Part shown: positions 1-11,909 of the stretch, piece by piece
How the letters are laid out: each line of letters starts with the position of its first letter
Numbering within the stretch: position 1 is the stretch's first letter
Assembly: GCA_025200525.1 (NCBI GenBank)
Contig: CM045761.1
Coordinates: 134,356,223-134,420,222 of the forward strand
Length of the DNA: 64,000 bases
Direction of reading: 5' to 3'
From: Camellia lanceoleosa
Lineage: Eukaryota; Streptophyta; Magnoliopsida; Ericales; Theaceae
Notes under the pieces: generated by a model
Databases searched by the model: none
What the model was told of the DNA's origin: nothing
The model's input: only the letters and a program-made list of their open reading frames with translations
Made by a program: the position numbers and the translations under genes

Positions 1-1750
1 GGTGCTTAGGAGCGAGCAAGGATGAGACTAGTGGTTTATTTTTATTTGGAGCCAAGAGAGGCTTAAATTATCCACTATGTATGTCGCCTTGGTTACAACC
101 AAGATGAGGACGTGTTAAGGACCAAACATAGATGTTAGTACCCACTTTCCATGTTGTGCCTGTTATGATTAGCCAGATGTGAGATCTCATTTGGCGCCTG
201 GAAGGCGAGCAAATAGAGAATTCAGGTTGAGTGCTAGAAAGTGACTAGACTAAGATCTGTATGGTGCATCAAGTGTGATATCACTCTTTTGGAAGAGTTA
301 CTTTACCGTAACATGTATTCATACTATATGTGCTTGGCGACTGAGTAATGAGGTGAGAGAATGGATCCCTGTTTCCTTACCGTGTGAGTCTTACATGTCA
401 TTATTGATATGATCATTTTATGTACCCTTTTGTGGCTTTTGACTATGTCATAAGGTAAGGGGTTAATGTTCTGCTACTTTGGTATGTTGCCTGCGATCAT
501 AAATGATTCGGCCTTAAGGGACATCACTGGGAAAGCGATCAATCCTAAACTAAATGGCATGAGGGCAAAGAAAAGATCATCTAGTATTACACCACTGTTG
601 TATATTCATTGCCGGCAACTCACATCGCTCTGTATGAGAGACGGATTGAGTGTGAATATATTGTAAGAATTGAGAGGGTCAAACATGCTCTTTTAAGGGA
701 TTAGAGATGTTTTTTGGACCAGTGTAATTAGATAGGTCTAGGGTATATGAGACATTATTTTTATTTTTGGGTTGATGTCTTTATGCTGGCTCATTTTTAA
801 GTTTCTAGTATAGAGCTCCCACATGCAAGTGTTCTCAACGGTCGCACGGTGCATTGGCTAGTATGAGATTGTTCATTTTTTTAGGAGATTGAGATAGAGA
901 TGTGGCAGTGTCATGCCAACTCATGTGCGAGTGGGAGATGTTAAAAATTGGATGCCCATGTGGCATGACCCATGACCCTTTTGAACCTTATCCATGTAAG
1001 TTTGAATTTGAATTCAAACTGTACGGGGAGTAAATATTCGATAAAGCCCGTACTTCTTGCGTCCAAGCTCCACTTCTATCCAATCAACCTACGAACACAG
1101 CGGTGGTGAGCTACCCAATAGTGTGTTGCCGGAAAACCCTTCCGATGGTCAAGTTAGCACACACTCAGAGAGAGAGAGAGAGAGAGAAGAGCTAAATCAA
1201 TGTTAAAGTTTCTCTCACCAAATTGATATTCCATCCCCAGCATGGCCGTAGTCATGTTTATACACTTTCTGCGCTCACCTCTGCATCAATTCGCCTATTG
1301 ACACGTGAAGCTGCTCTCCTATCATGCTCTCCCACCTGTCAGCGTAAATTCAACTAAACACCACTTAATCAAACCATCACACGTCATTGGCGGGAATGGG
1401 TAGCCCGGTGGCATCACCCTGGCCTCCTGCGACCGTGCTACTTAACGAGTCCAACAATGCCACTTGCCGAGCTCCATCACAATTGAGCTCAGTATCATTC
1501 TGGTACAACTGAGCTCCAGACAGGTTAGGTCGGTCCGCGGAAGACCTTTCCCGCCAAGCTAAATGTGCGAACAATAACACCCTGGTTGACAGACGATCAT
1601 CTCGGCTAAATGGGCCCTGGACCTCAACCGAGCAAACCAACTTTGGACAAGCCCAAGTTAGCTCGGCCCAAACACGCTCGGACCTCTTTCTGCCCGGCCT
1701 CTACCACAGCCCAAAGCCAGATTGTGAATCTCCCTCTCAAAAACCTATTT
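1..1750. other. degenerate LTR-retroelement-like sequence
   Basis: No convincing gene is seen. Around 925-940 a purine-rich run (gcgagtgggaga) is followed at once by TGTTAAAAATTGG, which resembles the polypurine tract and LTR start at the 3' end of Ty1/copia elements. On that reading 1-938 would be the decayed internal 3' end and a 3' LTR would start near 939. No LTR end or target duplication could be fixed, so this is inference. An (AG)n microsatellite lies at about 1167-1187. The 87-codon minus-strand ORF at 1377-1640 has no recognisable domain and sits in GC-richer sequence resembling LTR or leader DNA. Confidence 0.25.
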
Positions 1751-3149
1751 GGATAACCCACTCATGATATTTATATCTATCATATCAACTGATATGGATA
1801 GATGATATACTTAGCCTATATATCTGATACGATATATGGGATATGAGATAAATCAAATAACAAATATTTTTTCCCATACTGACTCTCTCCTATTAAAATA
1901 ACGATCGAGCCTTTTGCACTGTGACCTATGTGGGTGATACTCATATTGTGGTATCACTCCACTACTGGGTGTTCGTTGTTTGCATTTTTAAAGCACGTGA
2001 TTTACCCACAAGATTTTTCACTTCAGGTTCTATCACCTAAAGTATAATCTTAATAATTTTACCCGCTGCGTTATACTTAATTTACATTTAGTGTGGGCCT
2101 GTGTTACATGGACTCTTCTATTTCCTCCTGAGCACCCGTGGTCACCGGATATGACATGGATAAGGGTGCTGGATATGTATTTGACACTTATCCATTTTAA
2201 ACACTCGGATTTTTTAATTGGTTACAACATATGAAGAAGAAGAAAATCACATTTGCTTGTAAAGCAATATTTTTAGTGTCTCATATGAATTAGCTATAGA
2301 AATTTCATATTCTTTTTTTAATCCTATTTAATTTCTAGGATATTTTTACATAATTTTGCAACATCTCAACCGAGAATATTATATAATATGTAATATATGC
2401 GTATATGACTCGTCCTTTTACCCATATTCGATTTTGGATATGTATTTCAAGTTCCTAAGATTTAAATTTATGAAAGTCTAACGATTGGATGCAAACCCAC
2501 ACTCAATACACCCAATACTCGTACCTGAGTCCATATAACATAGGCATGCACAATGGCTTGCGAAGTTTGATGAATAATTTTTTCACTGGCTTTATTGCTT
2601 TCCTAAATTGCTGACCCTGTGTGGGCTGTGCTGAGTTCCAATTGTTTTTTAGGATTCAAATAGCATTTATTATCATTTTGTTGTTTAATGACAAGATGTA
2701 ACTACTTTGCTTGGATTTTTCTGTTAAGTTTACTTCTAGTCAAATTTTAAGTGATTTCTATTTATAGAATTAGCACACAGGGTCACTAATTAATCCTCTT
2801 TATGATGTTGAATCCGTAATCTATTAGTTCTCTTACCCAATTTTGTAAAATGAGACTCAAGCAATCTAAATTTTCACACGTTTCAACAAATGCCAAAGGG
2901 TTGTTCGTTTGAAATGATTCTTACTTCATAAAAGCAATAATTTGTTTTGTCTCCATCCCTGTGGTAATTGCATCTCATGAGCAGGACAACACTTTTTATT
3001 CGAAACTAATTAAAAAATATATGAAACTTTAATTTGTACTTGGTTGGTCCTCACGCATATTTTTCCTCTCTGCCTTTGGCAGATTTGCTGTGTTTGGCCC
3101 TCGTTACTCATAACTAATGCTCAATTGTTAAGACTGTTTAAACGAGTGT

Positions 3150-3181
<32 letters not shown>

Positions 3182-3533
3182 GCATTGATAGGTTTTTTAG
3201 TCATATTGGACATAATAGTCACTGTTTTTAGGCTTCATTCATGTATTTATCTACATGATTCTTTTGTGTCCCTATTCTTGTGTGGCATTATGTCTTATAT
3301 TGCCATGATTCTTGAAGAATTATGTAACCTCTCACACATTTGAATTCATGCATTTATCTACACATTCTTGGTTTGTATGCTATGTTTCTTGAACTAGATG
3401 ATACTTTTCCTGAAATTGACATTGAGATCTGCAATCACATGAGACAGGCACTTATGTTACAAACATCCAATTTCATCATTCAAGCATCCATATATAGAGA
3501 CATTTGGTCAGCAGAATCTCATGGAGCTAAAAG
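1751..3533. other. intergenic, AT-rich, no gene seen
   Basis: AT-rich sequence with no supported coding exon on either strand. It holds an (ATT)n microsatellite at about 3151-3180, which alone accounts for the isoleucine run in the ORF crossing it. The stretch ends at the target duplication of the CACTA element. Confidence 0.5.
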
Positions 3534-3536
3534 ACC

Positions 3537-3608
3537 CACTACTAAAAATATGACTTTTTGCGTCTATGTTTTTGCGACTGATAATTTCACCGTCGCAAAA
3601 AGTCACTT
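3537..3608. repeat. CACTA left terminal and subterminal repeat
   Basis: Starts with CACTACTAAAAA and carries three TTTTTGCG/CGCAAAAA motifs in about 70 bp, including an inverted pair. In CACTA elements such subterminal motifs bind the transposase. The array here is much shorter than at the right end. Confidence 0.8.
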
Positions 3609-6153
3609 TTCCCATTAAAAAAAATCACAAAATCATTTCAGACTATAAACAGACCTATGTCTCCCTTTCACTCTTATTTCCCAAATTTGTCTCCAACGGT
3701 GGTGTACCTCATTTTTGTGGTTGCCTAATCTCTCTCTCGCTCGACTCTCTCTCGCTTGAATCTCACTGTCTAAATCTCTCTCGCTCGACTAAATTTGAAT
3801 CTGGCTTGAATCTCACTCTCAAAATTTGAAGATTTTGATCGATTTGTTGATGAAGATTTGCAGATGTCGATAGGCTGTTGATGAAGATTTCGATCGATTC
3901 ATAATTGGTAAGCTACTTTCTATGTATGAATCCAACTCTCTGTCTATGTCTCACTCCTTCGTGTTCCTTGTTTCTCTCTTTCTCTTTCTTTCTCTCTCTA
4001 ACCTCCATCTCTCTTCTCTGTGTCCATGATCTTAGGTTAGGATTTGATCCAGAGGAGAAAGGAGAAGCAGCAGGTATGGTAAATGTATTTACACGATGAT
4101 CGTTGTTGTGATTCACATATTTTATGATTTTGTTCTAATTTTAATTTTAGCTTCTGGCCAGCAGATCTGTGGTGTACCTCATTTTGTCACTTGCCTTGCT
4201 TCGTTTCATAATTATTTTAACAGCAGATCTGTTGTGCCTAATCTACATACTTTTGACTAGTTTCCATGAGTTGCATTCAAAGATTTTCATTTAAATTTTT
4301 TTTCCCCCTGTTATTCTTTGCCCAATTATTCGTTCTTGAGTTTTCTAATTATATACTCTTCACAAAAATAGTTACTCTGGTATTATCAAGTTATATTTAA
4401 ATGTACCTAAGTTTTCAAATACAATCTCTATTAGCTGTTTAACCTAGTATTTAAATGTATGCCCAATTCCCTGCTTGGCAGTATATATTTATGGATAACA
4501 TATATTGTTCAATGATCTGGGACAACTGTTATGCACAAACTTGGTTGGTCAACATAAATCTCTCTAATAACTGCTCATATTGGCTTGAATGAATTCTCAT
4601 TTCTTTTCGTTATATGCCTGTTTGTTTTAAAGAAAGTGTCAAGAATATCATTTTGATATTTCTAGAATGATAGATGGCTTGAATGATTGTTCTAGTACGC
4701 TATTGTCGCTACGCTAACCATTGGAACGATAGTTGGCTTGAATGATTGCTCTAGTATGTTATTGTTGTTCTCGCTAACCATTAAATTTTGGCATTTTGGA
4801 ACTAGCTTGTTGGACAACCGATCCAAATTGGAATGATGCAATTAAACAATTAATAGTGGAATAAATATAATTTTTGTTTGGAAATGTTTAATTAGTTCTG
4901 ACAAGAGATTATTCGGATGAATGGTATTATAGAACCGGTGGTCGATGGAATTTCTAGTTTGATTATGGATTCTTGAAATGGCAATTTTGATCGAGTACAA
5001 CCTTTATTCACCAACCTTAGCCAATTGAAGTTTGTAGTATTTACTAACCTCGCCCCAAGTACAAGACCATCACCAATCATTGTCATGATATTGCAGGAGA
5101 ATCGAACAATGTAACCTCTAAACAAATAATCATGTGTTAACTAATGCCCGTGTTCTTTGCGCAGTTGTGTGCTTGTTCATGGCAAAATGCTAGTGTAGGG
5201 TCGCTTTGTTTTGAAGACTTTCATTTAATGCATTGGTCATCGCCATGAAATGTCCTAGGCCATACACAACTCTCATCCCTAAGTGAATATTGATTGACCG
5301 CAAAATACACGTCCTCTCGCTTTGTTTTTTTCGTTGTGGTCCTCATTATGATTAGGGTGTGTAAAAGATTGCATTGAATGTGAGTTTTGGTGTTTCCTTC
5401 AGAAATTAGTTACGAACTGTTTATAGCCATCTACGTTGTGTTGATCCAACTCAACTCTTCATGCTTCTACCGTGATTTCACTATTATAGCCATCTATGTT
5501 GTGTTGATCGAATTGTTGATTCAATTGCCTGCATAATACGGTATGGTAGGTAGTTTCATGAATTAGGAATAGTGATGATTAAGGAAAGCTTGTAAAAGCG
5601 AGGGCTATATGGAAGGGCAATTGTTTGAATTGGCTTGGTTTTGAAAGTGTTTGGTTGCTTGAAATTATTGTTGGAATTTCTGAATCGCTAATAAGAGGTT
5701 TTCAAAACTGTTTTTATATGAATTTTCCAAAAGCAATGTATTGTCAGAACCTTAGGGAAAAACAGTGTGAAATAAACTGTTTATATATATATATATTTGT
5801 CTTTAGATTTCAGTGATTGACTTTGATTTCAATATTTTTGAATTTTTTTGGGGGGAAAGTGTTAGCCATCGGATGGGATCAGCAATGTGGTGTTCGGAGG
5901 TCAGGTTATAGATGAAGAAGTTGAGAATTTGAACAAAAGGTGAGAGATCCAACCAAATTTATGTGAAAAAAATGGAAAAGTTTGGTTGTATATACCTATA
6001 TTTATCTATATAGACATTTTTTTGGCTTATAAATTTATTTATTCTTTCGTGCTTTTTTTTTTTTTTTTTTAAAGTAATTTTGGCATTTTTTAGGGGTTGA
6101 AGTTTTTGGCATTTTTTGGGGGGTTGAAGTTCAGAGATTTTGCTATGTTCAGT

Positions 6154-6192
<39 letters not shown>

Positions 6193-7092
6193 GATGCTTT
6201 GAATTGGAATGCTTGATCTTTTGGGTTGGGAGGTTCAAGTGATATTTGTTCTTTGATGTGTTGTCTATTTGTATGAAATGTTGTAGTTTTGATGGTTTAT
6301 TTGAATTTATGTTCCCTATTTTTTGATTGTTTATCAAAATTGAGTTGATATACAAATTTTAACATCAAGTTGATTTTTATTTGGTATTTAAATTTCAATC
6401 TAACTTCTTTATCTCTGTTCAAAACCTAACTTATCTTTGTTTATATAACTACACTAACGTCTTTGTCTTGTCTTATAGATTTTCATGTGCTTTAAACATT
6501 CTCTATATTCTTCCAATCAAGTCTCTTTAACCTTCATAGTGACAAACTTAAGATTGTATATATAATAAGTTTTGTAATTATATGTGCTTATGGGTTCAAT
6601 GGATGTCTTAAATATCCTGTTTATTTTTTTGTTCTTTTTCTTCTTCCCCCCTGTTAATTGGCATGCATTTTATAGTGATGAAGTGACAGCAACTTAACAT
6701 ATATTTAATCAATTTAACTTATCACTTGGCAACCAACGTAAGCTCTGTTTGCAGCAGCACATGTTGCAAGTGGTCTATAAAATGAGCTTGTTTAACAAGG
6801 TTTAATGGTGCTCTCTAACTTCTCAAAGATGTCAGTCTCTCTGTCCATTCTAAATTTTTGTGTGGGCTGGATTGTATTAAAAGTTATTTTGGTAATAAGT
6901 AGTCTAGTCAAACAAGATTCCAACTTAACCAAACATGATTTTATTTTATTTTATTTTATTTTATTTTTAATCTCCTAAATATCCAAACATAGTGTTAATC
7001 CATGTCCAGATATCTCTACTAGCTTATTATGGGAGCTAGAAGAATTATTGACTTTGATTTGATTTGTTTTGATTGGGTATTAGGTGGTGAGG
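3609..7092. other. CACTA interior without a recognised coding exon
   Basis: AT-rich sequence inside the transposon. A TC-rich stretch at about 3660-4090, followed by GT-bounded intron-like sequence, could be the captured 5' leader and leader intron of the E2 gene downstream, but this is inference. A (CT)n microsatellite lies at about 6159-6190, T-runs at about 6053-6071, and TTTTA repeats at about 6940-6965. No ORF here has recognisable similarity. Confidence 0.4.
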
Positions 7093-8090
7093 ATGTTGAC
7101 TCCGGCCAAGGAAATGTTGATGAGGGATTTCAAGAGGTTACATCATGACCCTCCTGCTGATAGTAGCGGCGCTTCCTATGACAACAATATAATGCTTTGG
7201 CATGGTGTTATATTTGGGTATGCCTATGGATGAAATTAAATTCCCATAGATATTTTCATTTATTTTTATATAATTTTTGAATCAGAAAGACCTCTCATTT
7301 CTTTTTTTGTCTTGCATTGCAGCCCGATTTACACTCCTTGGGACGGAGGTGAGCAAATTCTTGCACTTATATTTTCAGCGATGATGCTATTTTTGTCGAT
7401 ATGATATAAGTTAATTTGTTTAGTACATGTTCTAGAGAAATATCTATGCACTTTGCTCAATGACACCAAATTACACTCGTCTAGTTATAGTTTAACCTAT
7501 CACACACACAAGTTTAGGGGGCATTGTGAATGATTATTACATGGTTCTATGCGCTTTAAGTTTTATTTTATTGAGTGGACGTTGGTGCAAAATCAAATTA
7601 GTTCCACTTGTGGTCTTCCATCAAATTGTTTTGGCTGAACATAATACATAAAACTATTTTTCCCACAAACAATGTCTACTGGTTTGTATCCTGCACCAAA
7701 ACGACATGGCTCGCTCCAAAAGGCGGTTTTTACTATTGTAACAAAATTCAGCACTAGCGTTTGCTTGCTAATCTGATACCTTTCGTTCGAATTTGATTCT
7801 CATTGTCTTAAGTTATTCGAATTCCACACTCTTTGACATCGATCATCTAGGAGGTTTGTCGATCTATTCTTTTGTATGCTCTCTACATTTCATCTTTGGA
7901 AAAAATGTTTTAAAATAAGTGCGCTTTTTTTCCCCAATATGTGATAGCACCTGCCACATTATATGTTACTTTAAGTTTTCAGTACATTTAAGTTGACACT
8001 GCGGTTTACGAGGATTATCCAAATAAGCCACCAATAGTGAGGTTTATTTCACGAATGTTCCATCCAAACAAAGAAGTTGGGCTTTGAGCG
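7093..8090 (+). pseudogene. captured fragment of RAD6-type ubiquitin-conjugating enzyme E2
   Basis: Three exon-like pieces match the N-terminal half of plant RAD6-class E2 enzymes (UBC1/UBC2 type), which pass ubiquitin from E1 to substrates, typically histone H2B. Exon 1 (7093-7217) begins with ATG and encodes [13 protein letters not shown] and [12 protein letters not shown], ending at a GT donor. Exon 2 (7323-7348) follows an AG acceptor and gives the TPWDGG motif. Exon 3 starts near 7983 with TFKLTLRFT. The reading frame then slips by one base before [18 protein letters not shown] and the break in similarity near 8090. The segment with the active-site cysteine (ICLDIL in the family) is not recognisable, so it cannot be catalytic. 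It lies wholly inside the CACTA element. The family match is strong by motif recall; no search was run. Confidence 0.85.
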
Positions 8091-8242
8091 GACTTGTATC
8101 TCTAGGGTACTTTGTGAATGAATTTGTCGATTGAGTTATTGGGATTTCCTAGCTACATAACTGTTTAGAGAAGGTTTTATCTTATTCCATGCTCAAAATT
8201 ATGCACATTTCTTGATCAACTGCTCAATCTCTGTTGGAATAG

Positions 8243-8470
8243 GAAAGGGAAAAGCTAGTAAGAAGGCTAAGCCAAAACCCAAAGAAAGAAGAGATGCATC
8301 TCAGAGTTGTGAATATTCTCAAGGTAAGTGGACTTCAATCTTGTAAGTAGTGTCTGCTTTTGCCTTGCTTGGTTTAAATGGTTCAAGTTTACATTAGTCA
8401 TGTCGCTCACAAATTTTTTTTGTGCTTCTCATAATGCAGGCTACTTTATTTGATATTCTGAGGCAACTTG
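8243..8470 (+). pseudogene. two-exon gene fragment of unknown identity inside the CACTA element
   Basis: Two short segments look like real exons. The first, 8243-8323 (81 nt), lies between an AG acceptor and a GTAAGT donor. The second, 8440-8470 (31 nt), lies between GCAG and GTAAGG. Joined, they stay open in one frame across the junction and give a charged then leucine-rich peptide with the features KKEEMHLRVVNILK and ATLFDILRQL. I do not recognise the protein. The orientation matches the E2 and CESA fragments, so it is probably a third captured gene piece or part of a chimeric transcript. Intronic-looking AT-rich DNA fills the gap. Confidence 0.45.
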
Positions 8471-9056
8471 GTAAGGCTCACATGTATTTTATGTTACAAA
8501 TTATAGTATATTCAGTTTTGTGGTTGCTAATACGTCATTGGTGGCATGTGCTCCGTTTTAATACCTGCTGAAAATTTGCGTCTGTTTTAATACTGCTGAA
8601 AATTTGATTGAATTTTTGCTATGTTAAATTAAATCTAAGATTTGGACTTTCGAATTGGTCATGCTAGCAAAAAGAAACTATATTTATTTGTTATTTATTT
8701 TAGATTTTCGATCATTTGATCAAATTCTCCTAAAACAGCATATTTTGTTTGTTTTTGATGTGACATTTGACATTTGATACAAAAATTTTACAATAAAATT
8801 TTATCAGCATATGAGTTGTATTGGAATTGTTTGTTTGTTTTTAAATTACCTACTAATATATAAAAATAAAAACAAAAACAAAAAGAGCGCTCCCACGTTT
8901 GAATTCACTTTTTCGCAATGGGATTTCGCTCTAAATTTTATTTAATTAATTGTTATATATGCTGCCTCTGTCTGCCCCGGGGGGATTCGATATTTGTTAA
9001 TATTTGTTAGTTCTACCTGGATGAAGGATGGTAGGATGGATGGTTGGATGATGCAG

Positions 9057-9830
9057 GGTGTGCTAGATTGGAGGGTGATGAAGAAGAAGATGACATTGAC
9101 GATGTGGAAAACGAGTTCAATTTTGAAGGGAGGGTTCGTGATGTTGCTAAACCATCGGATTCACAAAGAAGACTCTCTTGCTCGTTCAGAGGCTATGCTT
9201 CACGGTCACGGTGGTTCGCATGAGCTATGGCCATAATTTCGACTCATCCGAATTGCACCCACATGTCTTTCACAATATTAATAATAGTAATACTTTGCCT
9301 CAACTTCCCTCCTTACCAACGGCATATATGGTACGACTCATCGTTGTCTTTGTGGAATTCTAAAATCATTGTGTGCAATTTGCATGACAGAGCCCGAGAC
9401 TGCAGGCTTTGTGTTTGCAAGTGGATGATGATATTCCTCTGAACAACATGCATTGGTTCCATCGACAGTGGGTGTTGGTGGTGGCGGCAGAAGACAAGGA
9501 TTCACCCACTTCCTTTCTCGAGATCCTAGCCTACCCTAATTTTAATTAATTACGCTTTGCTTTCCTATGCTATGCTACGCAATGGTTTCCTTTATCTCCT
9601 CCCTCCCACGTTGAAGGTCAAATCGTATGATAATCCCCGCCCATTTTTGCAAAGGCAATCTCGATCCATGGATCCTTCCAAGGATTTGGTCGCTTATGGC
9701 TATGGCAACAGAGCTTGGAAAGAGAGGATGGAAAGTTGGAAGCACAAACAAGAGAAGCAACACCGATGAAACATGAAAATCATGGCAATAACGATTGGGA
9801 CGATGATGGGGATGGGATGGATCTACCACT
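9057..9830 (+). pseudogene. captured fragment of cellulose synthase catalytic subunit (CESA), N-terminal region
   Basis: The segment starts right after a CAG acceptor, at the place where CESA genes carry an intron behind the RING finger. It encodes GDEEEDDIDDVENEFNF, the acidic stretch after the zinc finger. After a frameshift, SEAMLHGH follows at about 9180-9200. Further pieces matching the variable region lie at about 9430-9530. A clear block at 9656-9766 has SMDPSKDLVAYGYG and AWKERMESWKHKQEK, then a stop. A one-base shift restores similarity (WDDDGDGMDLPL) up to a GTAAGT donor at 9831. CESA proteins are plasma-membrane glycosyltransferases that make cellulose. This piece lacks the RING finger, all membrane spans and the catalytic D,D,D,QxxRW region, so it is non-functional as an enzyme. 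Confidence 0.85.
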
Positions 9831-10247
9831 GTAAGTAAAAAAAATAAAATAAACAACTCATCAAATAAGCTAGTTCTCTGAAACTCCTCCATGAAATCCC
9901 TCTCTCCATTGTCCTCACTGTTCAAGTCTTTATTAATTCCCAAATTTTCATTATTTTGTCATTTAAGAGCTACTTGCACTCCTCAGTGGTTAGTCCATTA
10001 CATACATTTTATTTATGAACACTTAAAATTATAATTATGGGTTTTGATGTTTAGTCAGTTTTGTCCTGATTTTCAAATTTGAAGAATAAATTGGCATTGG
10101 GATTTTTAGCTTGTTAGTGTAGCTATTTAATTTGTGTTTTATTTGATTGGTGAAAGGTGGAAATTGGGCACAGCACAGCGGTCATGGATTTGTTAATTTG
10201 TTTGAAATTTGGTGATGTTACCGATTTATTCTTTATTTTTTTTCAAT

Positions 10248-10518
10248 TTTTTTGCGACGGTAACAAGATGGTCGCTAATACATTGTAGGCATTTTTTAAA
10301 CTTTTTTGCAACTGCAAAATATCAGTCGCTATAAGTAAGTTAGGTGGTCGCAAATAGTTTGCGACTGTTATTTTGCGGTCGCAAAAAGTATTTGCCACCC
10401 CCACATTCGCGACCCCCATTTGCCGTCGCATGGGCCGTCGCAAAAGGTCTTTTGCGACTGTTTTTTTATTATTTGCGACGGTTTATAGCGGTCGCAAAAA
10501 GTGATTTTTTTAGTAGTG
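10248..10518. repeat. CACTA right subterminal repeat array and terminal inverted repeat
   Basis: About a dozen direct and inverted TTTGCGAC/GTCGCAAA motifs are packed into 270 bp, ending in AAAAAGTGATTTTTTTAGTAGTG. Such arrays are transposase-binding regions in CACTA elements and can fold into hairpins. The ORFs on both strands here are by-products of the repeat. Confidence 0.85.
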
Positions 10519-10521
10519 ACC

Positions 10522-11659
10522 TGTCAAGAAGTCCAGAATGACTTCAGTTAGATTAGTGAGATGCAGTTTGCTATTACATTATTTAACTGAATAAACTACT
10601 AAAATGGTGGAATAGTAGAAACTTTTGTTGACTCCACATGGTGTGCATGGCATGGCATTAGCAATAGATTTTAAAAAGTCTTGTTTTAGCAATTCGAGAA
10701 TAAACCTTGAATGGAAACATGGCACCAAAATAACAAAGAGTATGCTTAATTTGACATGATCAAGTTATGGTAGTTTAGTAGATACTGATTTTGGTAACTT
10801 AAACTAAATTGTACCAACCCAACTGAAGGTTTGAAGCATCATTTATACACCATGAGAAGCACGAACACAGACACAAGACGTGACAGAGACACACTAACAC
10901 AACAATTTTCAAAAAATACAAGACAACACACATGGGAGCACACACAATTTTTAAATTTATGGTAGTTTTGTTCTAACTTGTAATTTGTTTCAAGTTTTCT
11001 GTATTTGTTAGTAGATAAACACGTATAGACCATGCTTTTCTAGTTTCAACATAGGCTAGTGCCTTGGCAGTTGGCTGGTAGACACTCTGAATGCATTGGC
11101 ACTTGTATATTACTAAACAGGACCTCTTTTGATGCTCCTATCTAGAGTGACTACAGAAGGATCATAAGTCTATGATCACAAAGCATGTTACCCAATGATT
11201 TAATTCTTGTTCTAATTTTAACAGATTATGGAAGGGTAGTTCGATGTTGTCTAGAATGCTTAGTAATTCCTTCTACATGTCATACTATATGCAAGACATG
11301 CATAAAACAAAAGGAGGATCTCCCCATAAAATTCATGAACTTTTCCCCCAAATTTATAAATCTGTATTAGAGCACAAAAGGTTACAGTCCTTGGAGTGCT
11401 TGAGCAAAGTGTGATTCGGTCACACTTCGAGTCTTAAAAGAAACAATTATGAAAAATATTTGAGTGGAGCCACTAGAATTTATGTGTACTGCTGCTAGTG
11501 TTGGGTGTATTGCTGAAAACCCTCTAGTAGATGACTATTATGATTGTGGTCAGAATATTGATGATTCTAATTGTGAATGTTTTTATGTTATTGGCGGCAT
11601 ATGTTATTAATTGAATTATTGAGTCTAATGAAAATATGGTTACTTCATAACTTCTTCAG
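10522..11659. other. intergenic, no supported gene
   Basis: Flanking DNA to the right of the CACTA element. A 61-codon ORF at 11185-11370 has a cysteine-rich stretch (CCLECL, CHTICKTC) but no match I can name. Nothing else stands out. Confidence 0.4.
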
Positions 11660-11909
11660 GCTTCATATTATGTCAGGCATCCTACTATACGTGATATTGT
11701 TATTTTTCGAACTCCAGCACAGGTTTTTTGCTTCAGAAGATAATTTGACTACATGATTCTTTATTGGTTGTTTGCTAAATTTATTTTGGTGCTTTTGGAA
11801 TCTTTTGCTGAAATTTTGTTATTCCCTGACTATCCTACATCAACCTGAGTTCATGGAGGAACAGATTTTCATTAAAAGCATGGTAGCGAGAGCAAGAGAC
11901 TCGGTTGAG
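11660..11909 (+). pseudogene. fragment of plastid type I signal peptidase (thylakoidal processing peptidase/Plsp1 type)
   Basis: A 63-nt exon-like segment (11660-11722) between a TTCAG acceptor and a GT donor encodes SYYVRHPTIRDIVIFRTPAQ. This resembles the SYYFRKP..NDIVIF block of plant plastid type I signal peptidases, which cleave thylakoid-transfer signals. A second segment, ending at a GT donor after 11909, encodes EEQIFIKSMVARARDSVEV, resembling the next family block (VFIKRIVAK.GD.VEV). The catalytic serine block (SMxPT) and the C-terminal part are not found nearby, so this is a gene fragment, perhaps carried by an unrecognised transposon. Identification rests on motif recall. Confidence 0.55.

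Larger units (their letters stand above)
3537..10518. mobile_element. non-autonomous CACTA (En/Spm) transposon carrying host gene fragments (Pack-CACTA)
   Basis: The left end reads CACTACTAAAAATATGACTT and the right end, reverse-complemented, reads CACTACTAAAAAAATCACTT. Both continue into TTTTTGCG. The element is flanked by a perfect 3-bp target duplication, ACC (3534-3536 and 10519-10521), the size typical of CACTA elements. Subterminal TTTGCGAC-type repeats are present, few on the left and many on the right. No TNP2-like transposase was recognised in about 7 kb, so it is inferred to be non-autonomous. The interior carries plus-strand fragments of a RAD6-type E2 gene, an unidentified gene and a cellulose synthase, with introns. 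Ends and duplication are read directly. Immobility and gene capture are inferred from family knowledge. Confidence 0.9.

Noticed and set aside
3044..3343. 99-codon ORF with an isoleucine run
   Set aside because: The run is an (ATT)n microsatellite, and the rest shows no domain or splice context.
9575..9943. 122-codon minus-strand ORF
   Set aside because: It is the antisense shadow of the CESA fragment on the plus strand, whose match is clear.
10243..10541. Small ORFs on both strands near 10.4 kb
   Set aside because: They are made by TTTGCGAC subterminal repeats of the CACTA element.
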